This document shows positions 1 through 5,000 of a stretch of DNA of 6,544 bases, one piece after another. Source of the stretch: Pseudomonadota bacterium (GTDB lineage: Bacteria > Pseudomonadota > Alphaproteobacteria > Sphingomonadales > Sphingomonadaceae); contig CANJKQ010000057.1 in assembly GCA_947474905.1 (NCBI GenBank), positions 1 to 6,544 on the forward strand, in the 5' to 3' direction. Both the position numbers and the translations under genes were made by a program. The stretch's first letter is position 1. Every line of letters begins with the position of its first letter. The notes beneath the pieces were generated by a model. The model did not search any database. It was not told the origin of the DNA and saw nothing but the letters and a program-made list of their open reading frames with translations.

Positions 1-18
1 AGGCGGAAGAAAAGCCAA

Positions 19-39
19 GCCCCGTGTCAAGCACGGGGC
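19..39 (-). terminator. Possible intrinsic terminator / repeat hairpin downstream of glpK
   Basis: An 8-bp perfect stem (19-26 with 32-39) closes a 5-nt loop (27-31). Read on the minus strand, it is followed by TTGGCTTTTCTT, a moderately T-rich tract. This fits a Rho-independent terminator about 200 nt after the glpK stop codon. The core resembles a GC-rich dyad with a central CTTGA that I recall as common between alphaproteobacterial genes, so it may be a dispersed repeat used as a terminator. The T-tract is interrupted, which lowers confidence. Confidence 0.35.
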
Positions 40-233
40 GACGGTGAAAGTGAAGGTCTGCTCCCCACCCCTGGCCGGTCGTTAAGTCCCTATGCCGAAC
101 GCGGCCGTTTATGAGTTCACAACCCAATGTCATCCCGCTCCAACGCTCGGGCAGGGGCGTCGACGATGCGAAAGAGCGGCGCGCCATCATCGGGTAAAAA
201 GCGTCCGTAGGACAGGCGCTCGCCAAACAGCGC

Positions 234-1712
234 TTATGATCCGACAACGCCCTTCACCGCGGTTCGCCAACCCGCCAGCCGGGCCTGCCGCCGGTCGGCA
301 TCCAACGCGGGCACAAAGCGTTCGATCGCGCCGCGTATCACGCTGGCCTCCGCCAAATCCCGGAACAGCCCGGCGCCGACGCCCGCCAGCATCGCCGCGC
401 CCAAGGCCGTCGTCTCAGCGAATTTGGGTCGCTCAACCTCAATGGCGAGAATATCGGCCAAATCCTGCGCCATCCAGTTGTTGGCAACCATGCCGCCATC
501 GATGCGCAGCCTTGCCCAATCGGCACCATCGGCCGCGAAGGCGGTTTTCAGGTCATGCGCTTGATAGGCCATGGCCTCAAGCGCGGCCCGGACGAGATGC
601 GCGCGGCTGGTGGCAAAGCTCAACCCCGTGATCGCGCCGCGCGCCTCTGGCTGCCACCAGGGGGCGCCCAGCCCGGCCAGCGCGGGCACCAGATAGACGC
701 CGCCGCTATCCTCAACGCTGCGCGCCAGCGCCTCCGTTTCCATCGCGGTGCCAATAAGGCCGATCGAGTCGCGCAGCCATTTGATCAGGCTGCCAGCGAC
801 GAAGACCGATCCTTCCAGCGCATAGGAGCGAAGGCCGCCCAATTGCCACGCGACCGTCGACAATAGCCGATGCGTCGAAACCGGCGGCGTCGGGCCGGCT
901 TGCGTCAGGATGAACGCGCCGGTGCCGAAGGTCGCCTTGGTTTCGCCGGGGTTGAGGCAGGATTGGCCAATGGTGGCAGCCTGCTGATCGCCCGCCAGCC
1001 CGCAAATCGGAATCGCCGCCCCGAACAGCGTCGTTTCGCCCATTTGCCCGGCGCAATCGACGATTTCGGGCAAGGCGTGGCGAGGGGCATCGAACAAGTC
1101 GATCAAGCCATCGTCCCACCCGCCCTTGGCGATATCCATCAGCGCGGTGCGGCTGGCGTTGGTGGCATCAGTGATGTGGCGACCGCCCCGACCTTCGCTG
1201 GCGGTCAATTTCCACACCAGCCAGCTCTCGATCGTGCCGATCGCGAGTCGATCGCCCGCGTCGGCCAGTTGCGGCCAGTGCCGCATCGCCCAGCCGATCT
1301 TGGAGCCCGAGAAATAAGGGTCAAGCAGCAAGCCGGTCTTGGCCTGAACGGCGCCTTCATGCCCCGCTTCCTTCAGCGCGCGGCACTCAGCGGCGGTTCG
1401 GCGGTCCTGCCAGACAATGGCAGGCGCAAGCGGCTCGCCGGTCGTCTTGTCCCAGAACACCACGGTTTCGCGCTGATTGGTGATGCCGATCGCGGCGATG
1501 CGCGCCGCCCCGCCTGCCGCTGTGACCATGGCTTGTGTTACCGCCAGCGTCTTTGCCCAGATTTCGGCGGCGTCGTGCTCGACCAGGCCAGGGGCAGGGT
1601 AATGCTGGGTCAATTCCAGCTGATGGCTAGCGACGACCGCGCCATCGGGGCGGAACAGCATCGCGCGGCTTGAGGTGGTGCCCTCGTCAATCACCAGAAT
1701 GAAGTCGCTCAT
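234..1712 (-). CDS. glpK: Glycerol kinase GlpK
   Basis: GlpK phosphorylates glycerol with ATP to sn-glycerol 3-phosphate in the cytoplasm, the entry step of glycerol use. The protein has 492 aa, the normal family length, with both FGGY-kinase halves intact. The N-terminal phosphate loop DEGTTSSRA is at 9-17 (Glu10 where most homologues have Gln). Predicted glycerol contacts, matched to E. coli numbering from memory, are all present: Arg81-Glu82 in ITNQRET, Trp101, Tyr133, Asp242 in GLAGDQQ and Phe267 in FGTGAF. The C-terminal FGGY signature runs from IDGGMVANN (404-412) to ETTALGAAMLAG (433-444). The E. coli fructose-1,6-bisphosphate loop (GGKGGTR) is replaced by ETTLFGAA, with Ala233 at the Arg236 position, and the IIA-Glc-binding segment is not recognisable. 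No glpD, glpF or regulator is adjacent. The ATG at 1712 gives a canonical N-terminus; I see no clear Shine-Dalgarno. Confidence 0.97.
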   Translation of the reverse strand: MSDFILVIDEGTTSSRAMLFRPDGAVVASHQLELTQHYPAPGLVEHDAAEIWAKTLAVTQAMVTAAGGAARIAAIGITNQRETVVFWDKTTGEPLAPAIVWQDRRTAAECRALKEAGHEGAVQAKTGLLLDPYFSGSKIGWAMRHWPQLADAGDRLAIGTIESWLVWKLTASEGRGGRHITDATNASRTALMDIAKGGWDDGLIDLFDAPRHALPEIVDCAGQMGETTLFGAAIPICGLAGDQQAATIGQSCLNPGETKATFGTGAFILTQAGPTPPVSTHRLLSTVAWQLGGLRSYALEGSVFVAGSLIKWLRDSIGLIGTAMETEALARSVEDSGGVYLVPALAGLGAPWWQPEARGAITGLSFATSRAHLVRAALEAMAYQAHDLKTAFAADGADWARLRIDGGMVANNWMAQDLADILAIEVERPKFAETTALGAAMLAGVGAGLFRDLAEASVIRGAIERFVPALDADRRQARLAGWRTAVKGVVGS

Positions 1713-1731
1713 GGCGTCAACGCTAGCCGGG

Positions 1732-1737
1732 ATTATC
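1732..1737 (-). promoter_or_regulatory. Candidate -10 element of the glpK promoter
   Basis: On the minus strand GATAAT matches the TATAAT consensus at five of six positions and ends 19 nt before the glpK ATG. A start site 6-7 nt downstream would give a leader of only about 13 nt, which fits the missing ribosome binding site. At the expected spacing the upstream hexamer (CATTAG) is a poor -35, so this may need an activator or may be chance. Confidence 0.3.
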
Positions 1738-1788
1738 AGCGCTCGTAAATGGCGCTAATGGTAGAGCGAACGGATGACCTCCTGTCTG

Positions 1789-1866
1789 CCGTTCGCCCTG
1801 AGCCTGTCGAAGGGCCGTCTTTCTTCGCAAGGAAGAGCGGTGCTTCGACAAGCTCAGCACGAACGG
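1789..1866. repeat. REP-like palindromic element between glpK and the AI-2E gene
   Basis: Two 27-bp arms (1789-1815 and 1840-1866) are inverted copies matching at 22 of 27 positions. Each arm is also self-complementary: GCCCT/AGGGC (1795-1799 with 1811-1815) in the left arm and GTGCT/AGCAC (1840-1844 with 1856-1860) in the right. Four of the five differences between arms fall in these inner stems and preserve pairing. Between the arms, 1818-1825 pairs with 1829-1836 around a 3-nt loop. The arm core CTGAGCxTGTCGAAG is one I recall as a very common intergenic repeat of sphingomonads; copy number here is unknown. No transposase is nearby. Confidence 0.85.
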
Positions 1867-1874
1867 GGGGCACG

Positions 1875-1880
1875 AAAGGG
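1875..1880 (+). promoter_or_regulatory. Ribosome binding site fixing the AI-2E gene start
   Basis: AAAGGG (AAGGG core at 1876-1880) lies 9 nt before the ATG at 1890. It supports this start over the in-frame ATG at 1749, whose extra 47 residues would be translated repeat sequence. Confidence 0.6.
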
Positions 1881-1889
1881 CAAATTTTG

Positions 1890-3128
1890 ATGGCCGAAGA
1901 CGGCGACAGCATCCGCGATCAGCACCGGGCGACACCGCTCTATGATGCGGCGTTCGGCATGCCGATGCCGGCGGACGCGTCAGCGGAAGAGCTGGCGCGC
2001 ATCGCGCTGCGGCGCGATCGGCTGCTGGCGGCGCTGACGCTGATTGCGGGCCTGGGCCTCGCGGTCGCGCTGCCCTTTGCGCTCAAGGCGGGGGCGGAGT
2101 TTTTTCTACCCGTCACGACCGCGCTGGTCATCGCCGTGGCGCTGGTGCCCGTGCTCGAATGGCTGGAGCGGCGGCGGCTGCCCGCGCCGCTCGCTGCCTT
2201 TATTTGCGTCATCCTGTTCCTTGCCATCGCCAATGTGGCGCTAGCGGCGGTCGTGGTGCCGGCGGTCGAGTTTTTCCGCCTGCTGCCCGAACGGATCAGC
2301 CGCATCCGCATGAACATCAAACCGGTGATGGACCTGTATTTCAGCCTGGAGAAATATCTCGACAAGGCGGCGATGAAGCTCGCCATCGGCTCGGCCAAGC
2401 ACGCCGCCACCTCTGCTGCGCAGACCAGCGTGCCGCCCCCGTCGCTGATCGAGCTGATCGCGACGGCCGCACCGGCCATCGCCATTCAGATCTTTTTCGG
2501 GACGCTGGTGGTGTTCTTCTTCCTGTCGGGCTGGACGCGGCTCAGGCGCCAGACCATCACCAGCCGGACCAGCTTTGACGGGGCGATGGCGACGGCGCGG
2601 CTGATCCAGGATCTGGTTGATGATACCTCGGCCTATCTCGGCACCATCACCGTCATCAACTTGTCGCTGGGGCTGGTGGTGGCCGGGTTCCTGTGGATTT
2701 TCGGCATGCCCTATCCGCTGATGTGGGGCGGTATTGTCGCGCTGGCGAATTATGTCCCTTATTTCGGGCCGATCACTGCCGCGCTGCTGCTTGGCGTTGG
2801 CGGGCTGATGACGTTTGAAAGCCCGGCGGTCGCCTTGTCGCCGGCGCTGATCATGGTGGCGACGCACTTGATCGAATCGAACCTGGTGACGCCGCTCATC
2901 GTTGGCCATCGGTTGACGATCAACCCGATTATGATCCTGATCTCGTTGAGCTTCTGGAGCTGGGTATGGGGCACGGCCGGGGCGCTGCTGGCGGTGCCAT
3001 TGCTCATCATCATCCAGACGGTGATGGAAGCGGCAGGCAAGCCCGATATCGCCGGTTTCCTGTTCGAGCATGGCACGCTAGACAAGCCCGGCGGCCGACA
3101 GGAACGCGCGCGGCGGCGGCGGAATTAG
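1890..3128 (+). CDS. AI-2E family transporter (PF01594), inner-membrane protein
   Basis: A 412-aa polytopic inner-membrane protein of the AI-2E/PerM family. Substrates differ among characterised members (AI-2 export in one case, Na+/H+ antiport in others), so no substrate can be assigned here. Visible layout: a soluble N-terminus (1-42), two or three hydrophobic helices (about 44-66, 70-90, 99-125), an amphipathic soluble segment typical of the family (126-188), then further helices at about 190-213, 252-271, 275-304, 313-328 and 345-378. Family motifs are ANYVPYFGP (286-294), HLIESNLVTPLIVG (326-339) with its conserved Glu, and SWVWGTAGALLAVPL (357-371). The tail is strongly basic (GGRQERARRRRN), consistent with a cytoplasmic C-terminus. 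The start at 1890 is preferred because it has an AAGGG site. An in-frame ATG at 1749 would add a peptide encoded by the upstream repeat. The gene is monocistronic, divergent from glpK. Confidence 0.9.
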   Translation: MAEDGDSIRDQHRATPLYDAAFGMPMPADASAEELARIALRRDRLLAALTLIAGLGLAVALPFALKAGAEFFLPVTTALVIAVALVPVLEWLERRRLPAPLAAFICVILFLAIANVALAAVVVPAVEFFRLLPERISRIRMNIKPVMDLYFSLEKYLDKAAMKLAIGSAKHAATSAAQTSVPPPSLIELIATAAPAIAIQIFFGTLVVFFFLSGWTRLRRQTITSRTSFDGAMATARLIQDLVDDTSAYLGTITVINLSLGLVVAGFLWIFGMPYPLMWGGIVALANYVPYFGPITAALLLGVGGLMTFESPAVALSPALIMVATHLIESNLVTPLIVGHRLTINPIMILISLSFWSWVWGTAGALLAVPLLIIIQTVMEAAGKPDIAGFLFEHGTLDKPGGRQERARRRRN

Positions 3129-3142
3129 GCTGGTGCAAGCGT

Positions 3143-3270
3143 CAATCCTCCCCCGCCAGGGGGAGGTGGCGCCGTAGGCGACGGAGGTGGAGGACATCCT
3201 GACGGCCGTTGTCGTTTCCTCCCCCTCCGTCAGGCTTTGCCCGACACCTCCCCCTGGCGGGGGAGAATTG
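3143..3270. repeat. Second inverted-repeat element (CTCCCCCGCCAGGGGGAG type)
   Basis: The outer arms 3143-3168 and 3245-3270 are inverted copies matching at 25 of 26 positions. Each contains a perfect 8-bp palindrome, CCTCCCCC and GGGGGAGG around a 4-nt loop. Inner arms containing GACGGAGG-(T/G)-GGAGGA (3180-3194 and 3217-3231) are a second inverted pair. The element lies between the stop codon of the AI-2E gene and the tRNA. I recall closely similar elements in many sphingomonad intergenic regions. The hairpins could stall or stabilise the AI-2E transcript 3' end, but no U-tract follows. Confidence 0.85.
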
Positions 3271-3303
3271 GCGCCAAAGCGAGATTGAGGCTGGAAGCGG
3301 CTG

Positions 3304-3332
3304 TTGACACCTGCGCAGCGCTCCACTAGGTG
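3304..3332 (+). promoter_or_regulatory. Candidate promoter of tRNA-Asp
   Basis: A perfect -35 hexamer TTGACA (3304-3309) is followed after 17 bp by TAGGTG (3327-3332), a weak -10. Transcription would begin around 3339, about a dozen bases before the tRNA. An imperfect palindrome (3317-3336) overlaps the -10. The perfect -35 and correct spacing, rather than the -10, carry the call. Confidence 0.45.
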
Positions 3333-3350
3333 GCGCGCTCTCGCTTACAA

Positions 3351-3415
<65 letters not shown>

Positions 3416-3427
<12 letters not shown>

Positions 3428-3625
3428 TTTCCCCGTTTCCATCCAGCGCAACAGCGGTTTGAGCGGCGCGATCCAGATGATGCCGGTCAGCGCGTAAAAG
3501 CCGAGCTGCGCCAGCGTCGGCCAGCCGATCAGCACATCCGCCAGCGCCGCGATCAGCAATGCCCAGACGCCGATCAGCGCGAGGATGAGGAACATGCCTG
3601 CGGGTTTGCGCCAGCTTGGGGTCAT
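3416..3625 (-). CDS. Small inner-membrane protein, DUF2842 family
   Basis: A 69-aa protein with two predicted membrane helices (about 11-31 and 38-55) joined by a short GWPT turn, and a basic tail ending in WMETGKWRE. The motif IAPLKPLLRWM (52-62) and the start MTPSWRKPAG match what I recall of the alphaproteobacterial DUF2842 family, which has no known function. The ATG at 3625 overlaps the fau stop as ATGA, so translation is probably coupled to fau. A longer in-frame start at 3682 would run inside fau and is less likely. The last four codons (Trp-Arg-Glu-stop) are the reverse complement of the tRNA-Asp 3' end. This is the last gene of the minus-strand operon; no terminator is visible after it. 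Confidence 0.85.
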
Positions 3626-4209
3626 GGGGTGGGGATCATCCAGTCGCGTTCGGTCAACATCGCGTGCAGCGGCTCGTCCCACGCGTCAACCGGGACTTGC
3701 GGCACCTGCTGCACCGACCAGGCGATGCCGATTCGGCGGGCATGGGGTCGCGCGGCAAGCGCGCAGTCATAAAATCCCCCGCCATGGCCCAGCCGATGGC
3801 CGCGCGCGTCAAAGGCGACAAGCGGGATGAGCAGCAGGTCGGGCTCGATGTCGGGGGAATCCGGGCTGGGTTGCTGCAGCGCCATCGGGCCGTGCTCAAG
3901 CGGATCGCCCGGCGCCCAGCGGAGAAAGCGCATGGGCGCAGACCGCGTCGTAACATGCGGCAGGGCGAGCGTGCAGCCTCTGGCATGGGCATGGGCGAGC
4001 AGGGGGGTAGGGTCTGCCTCATCCGCCATGGCCATATAGCCCGCCACCACCCGCGCCTTGTCGAGCAAATCGCGCAAGGGCGCAGGCACGGCCAGGGGCG
4101 GCGGGCCAGCCGCGACGAACGCCCGCCGTGCCGTCAGCACCGCGCGTCGCATCTCGGCCTTCGCGGCGGCGGCGGAAGCGGCGGAGGAAGAAGGTGGCGG
4201 GACCGCCAT
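3622..4209 (-). CDS. fau: 5-formyltetrahydrofolate cyclo-ligase (MTHFS)
   Basis: This enzyme converts 5-formyl-THF to 5,10-methenyl-THF with ATP in the cytoplasm, removing an inhibitory folate side product. The 195-aa length is normal. The signature PLVAFDARGHRLGHGGGFYD (129-148) is intact and contains the glycine-rich phosphate/folate-binding loop (Phe147 where Tyr is common). The N-terminal KAEMRRAVLTARRA (17-30) matches the usual K-x-x-x-R start of the family and is preceded here by a low-complexity Pro/Ser/Ala stretch. Because that Lys17 belongs to the conserved core, the ATG at 4209 is preferred over the internal ATG at 4152, although the latter has a GAAGG upstream. It lies immediately after the 6S RNA, the order conserved in many proteobacteria, and overlaps DUF2842 by 4 bp. 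Confidence 0.93.
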   Translation of the reverse strand: MAVPPPSSSAASAAAAKAEMRRAVLTARRAFVAAGPPPLAVPAPLRDLLDKARVVAGYMAMADEADPTPLLAHAHARGCTLALPHVTTRSAPMRFLRWAPGDPLEHGPMALQQPSPDSPDIEPDLLLIPLVAFDARGHRLGHGGGFYDCALAARPHARRIGIAWSVQQVPQVPVDAWDEPLHAMLTERDWMIPTP

Positions 4210-4214
4210 GGCCG

Positions 4215-4355
4215 TTTGCCTGAATATCCTCTGACGCCAGTAACGTCAGGTGGGGACCATGTTCCAGGGCCAGGACCCCGAAAGGGACAGCCCCCTTGGA
4301 TGATGTATCGCCTCAGGGATGTTCCAAAAGGCTCGTACCGGGCAGTGCCCGCCGT
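4215..4355 (-). ncRNA. ssrS: 6S RNA (SsrS), alphaproteobacterial type
   Basis: 6S RNA mimics an open promoter and sequesters housekeeping RNA polymerase holoenzyme, mainly in stationary phase. Three lines support the call. It fills the gap between zapA and fau, the conserved 6S locus. The minus strand contains CCCTGAGGCGATA (4318-4306), which closely matches the E. coli 6S central-bubble segment as I recall it. The ends can form the closing stem: 4317-4324 pairs with 4222-4229 at seven of eight positions, extended by 4330-4332 with 4218-4220. A hairpin CTGACG/CGTCAG (4231-4236 with 4244-4249) sits on the 3' side of the bubble, as in other 6S RNAs. The 5' end is inferred from the promoter; the 3' end from the stem. 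Both may be off by several bases. Confidence 0.85.
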
Positions 4356-4360
4356 ATTCC

Positions 4361-4389
4361 AATCTAGTCCTTTGGCACCGCTTGCTCAA
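4361..4389 (-). promoter_or_regulatory. Candidate ssrS promoter inside the zapA 3' end
   Basis: On the minus strand TTGAGC (4389-4384) and TAGATT (4366-4361) are separated by exactly 17 bp; each matches the sigma-70 consensus at four of six positions. The zapA stop codon TAG forms the first half of the -10. Transcription would start near 4355, directly at the predicted 6S RNA. Spacing, position and function agree, but this is inferred from sequence alone. Confidence 0.55.
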
Positions 4390-4675
4390 GGGCTAGCGCG
4401 ATCGATTCGAGGCGTTCGGCGATTTCAGCGATCAGCGCGTCCCCCGCATCCGCCGTTTTCGTGCCGCCGCCACGCTGCGCTTCTTCCAGCGCGTCGGCCA
4501 GCATCAGCCCGACGAACAGCAAAGTGCGTTCATCGTTCAGCCCGCCCGACGCCTGTTTCGCTGCGTCCCAGCGCTGTTCGAGCAATGTGCCCAGCCGCGC
4601 CACCTGCGCTTCCGATCCATCGCGGCAGGCGATGTGGTGGGTGCGACCGCCCAAGGTGATGGGAACGTCAGCCAC
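4364..4675 (-). CDS. zapA: Cell division protein ZapA
   Basis: ZapA binds FtsZ and cross-links protofilaments in the cytoplasmic Z-ring. The 103-aa protein has the family layout: a short N-terminal globular part with PITLGGRTHHIACRDG (5-20), then a helix RLGTLLEQRW (27-36), LNDERTLLFVGLMLADALEEAQ (46-67), which is the best-conserved region, and a C-terminal coiled-coil helix (about 79-99) used for dimer and tetramer formation. The start codon is GTG at 4675, directly abutting the TGA of the preceding gene with no spacer, and GAGG (4685-4682) lies 6 nt upstream inside that gene. The locus zapA-ssrS-fau supports the assignment. Its stop codon forms part of the putative ssrS -10 element. Confidence 0.93.
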   Translation of the reverse strand: MADVPITLGGRTHHIACRDGSEAQVARLGTLLEQRWDAAKQASGGLNDERTLLFVGLMLADALEEAQRGGGTKTADAGDALIAEIAERLESIALALEQAVPKD

Positions 4676-4849
4676 TCAGCGCCTCGGTTGTTCTTCGATG
4701 ATGCTGTCAAGCGTGGCGATGGCGCCGGCCAGGCTCATCCGCAGCGCTGCATTGCGCTTCACCTGGTCGCCATGCGCGGCGGCGAGCGCCCTGGCGGCGG
4801 TGTCAATCCGCTTCAACGCGGCGTCGATGCGATCGCGTCCCTCCGCCAT
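4676..4849 (-). CDS. Small coiled-coil protein upstream of zapA
   Basis: A 57-aa soluble, Ala-rich, probably all-helical protein of unknown function. Heptad-like spacing of Ile/Leu/Ala is visible in RDRIDAALKRIDTAARAL (5-22) and again in ALRMSLAGAIATLDSIIEE (35-53), suggesting two helices that pair as a short coiled coil. It begins the zapA operon and its stop codon touches the zapA start, so the two are almost surely co-translated; a cell-division link is an inference from position only. The ATG at 4849 is chosen because a -10-like GCTATCCC ends 8 nt upstream, implying a leaderless message. An in-frame ATG at 4867 would lie on that element. Starts further upstream, up to 5101, would overlap the 5' end of tkt and read as antisense shadow. 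Confidence 0.75.
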   Translation of the reverse strand: MAEGRDRIDAALKRIDTAARALAAAHGDQVKRNAALRMSLAGAIATLDSIIEEQPRR

Positions 4850-4857
4850 GACCGCTA

Positions 4858-4885
4858 GGGATAGCATGCCCCCCACAGCCCGCAA
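4858..4885 (-). promoter_or_regulatory. Candidate promoter of the zapA operon, probably leaderless
   Basis: On the minus strand TTGCGG (4885-4880) is followed after 16 bp by TATCCC (4863-4858) inside GCTATCCC. This resembles the Caulobacter-type housekeeping -10 (GCTANAWC) at six of eight positions. The ATG at 4849 begins only 9 nt after the -10, so the transcript would start at or next to the start codon. No Shine-Dalgarno is present, which agrees. Confidence 0.45.
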
Positions 4886-4988
4886 GCCCGTTCTGGCCGC
4901 CATGGTTGACGCGCCGCACCATGGCCCGCAAAGACGCCACGTCGAATCGGCCCGCAACAATTCCGCCGCGGCCGACAGCGCCGACACC

Positions 4989-4995
4989 GGAAGGG
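4989..4995 (+). promoter_or_regulatory. Ribosome binding site of tkt
   Basis: GGAAGGG lies 5 nt before the ATG at 5001. It decides the start against the in-frame ATG at 4902, which would add 33 poorly coding-like residues and has no such site. Confidence 0.65.
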
Positions 4996-5000
4996 AATTG

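Noticed and set aside
92..631. Plus-strand open frame of 179 codons overlapping the glpK 3' end
   Set aside because: It is Arg/Pro-rich, has no recognisable domain, and most of it is antisense to the well-supported glpK coding frame.
870..1673. Long plus-strand open frame (267 codons) opposite glpK
   Set aside because: Its composition is that of an antisense shadow in GC-rich DNA; glpK carries intact motifs across the whole interval.
2241..3071. Long minus-strand open frame (276 codons) opposite the AI-2E gene
   Set aside because: The translation is rich in Arg, Gln, His and Asp with no hydrophobic core, and the plus strand encodes a clear membrane protein with family motifs.
3143..3270. 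CRISPR array
   Set aside because: There are only two outer arms, in inverted orientation, with no regularly spaced direct repeats or spacers.
3616..4659. Plus-strand open frame of 347 codons across fau, 6S RNA and zapA
   Set aside because: It is antisense to three well-supported genes, Arg/Gly/Pro-rich, and shows no domain.
4906..4934. tkt promoter from TTGACG at 4906-4911
   Set aside because: The -35-like hexamer is good but the hexamer at 17-bp spacing (CAAAGA) is a poor -10, so I do not call it.
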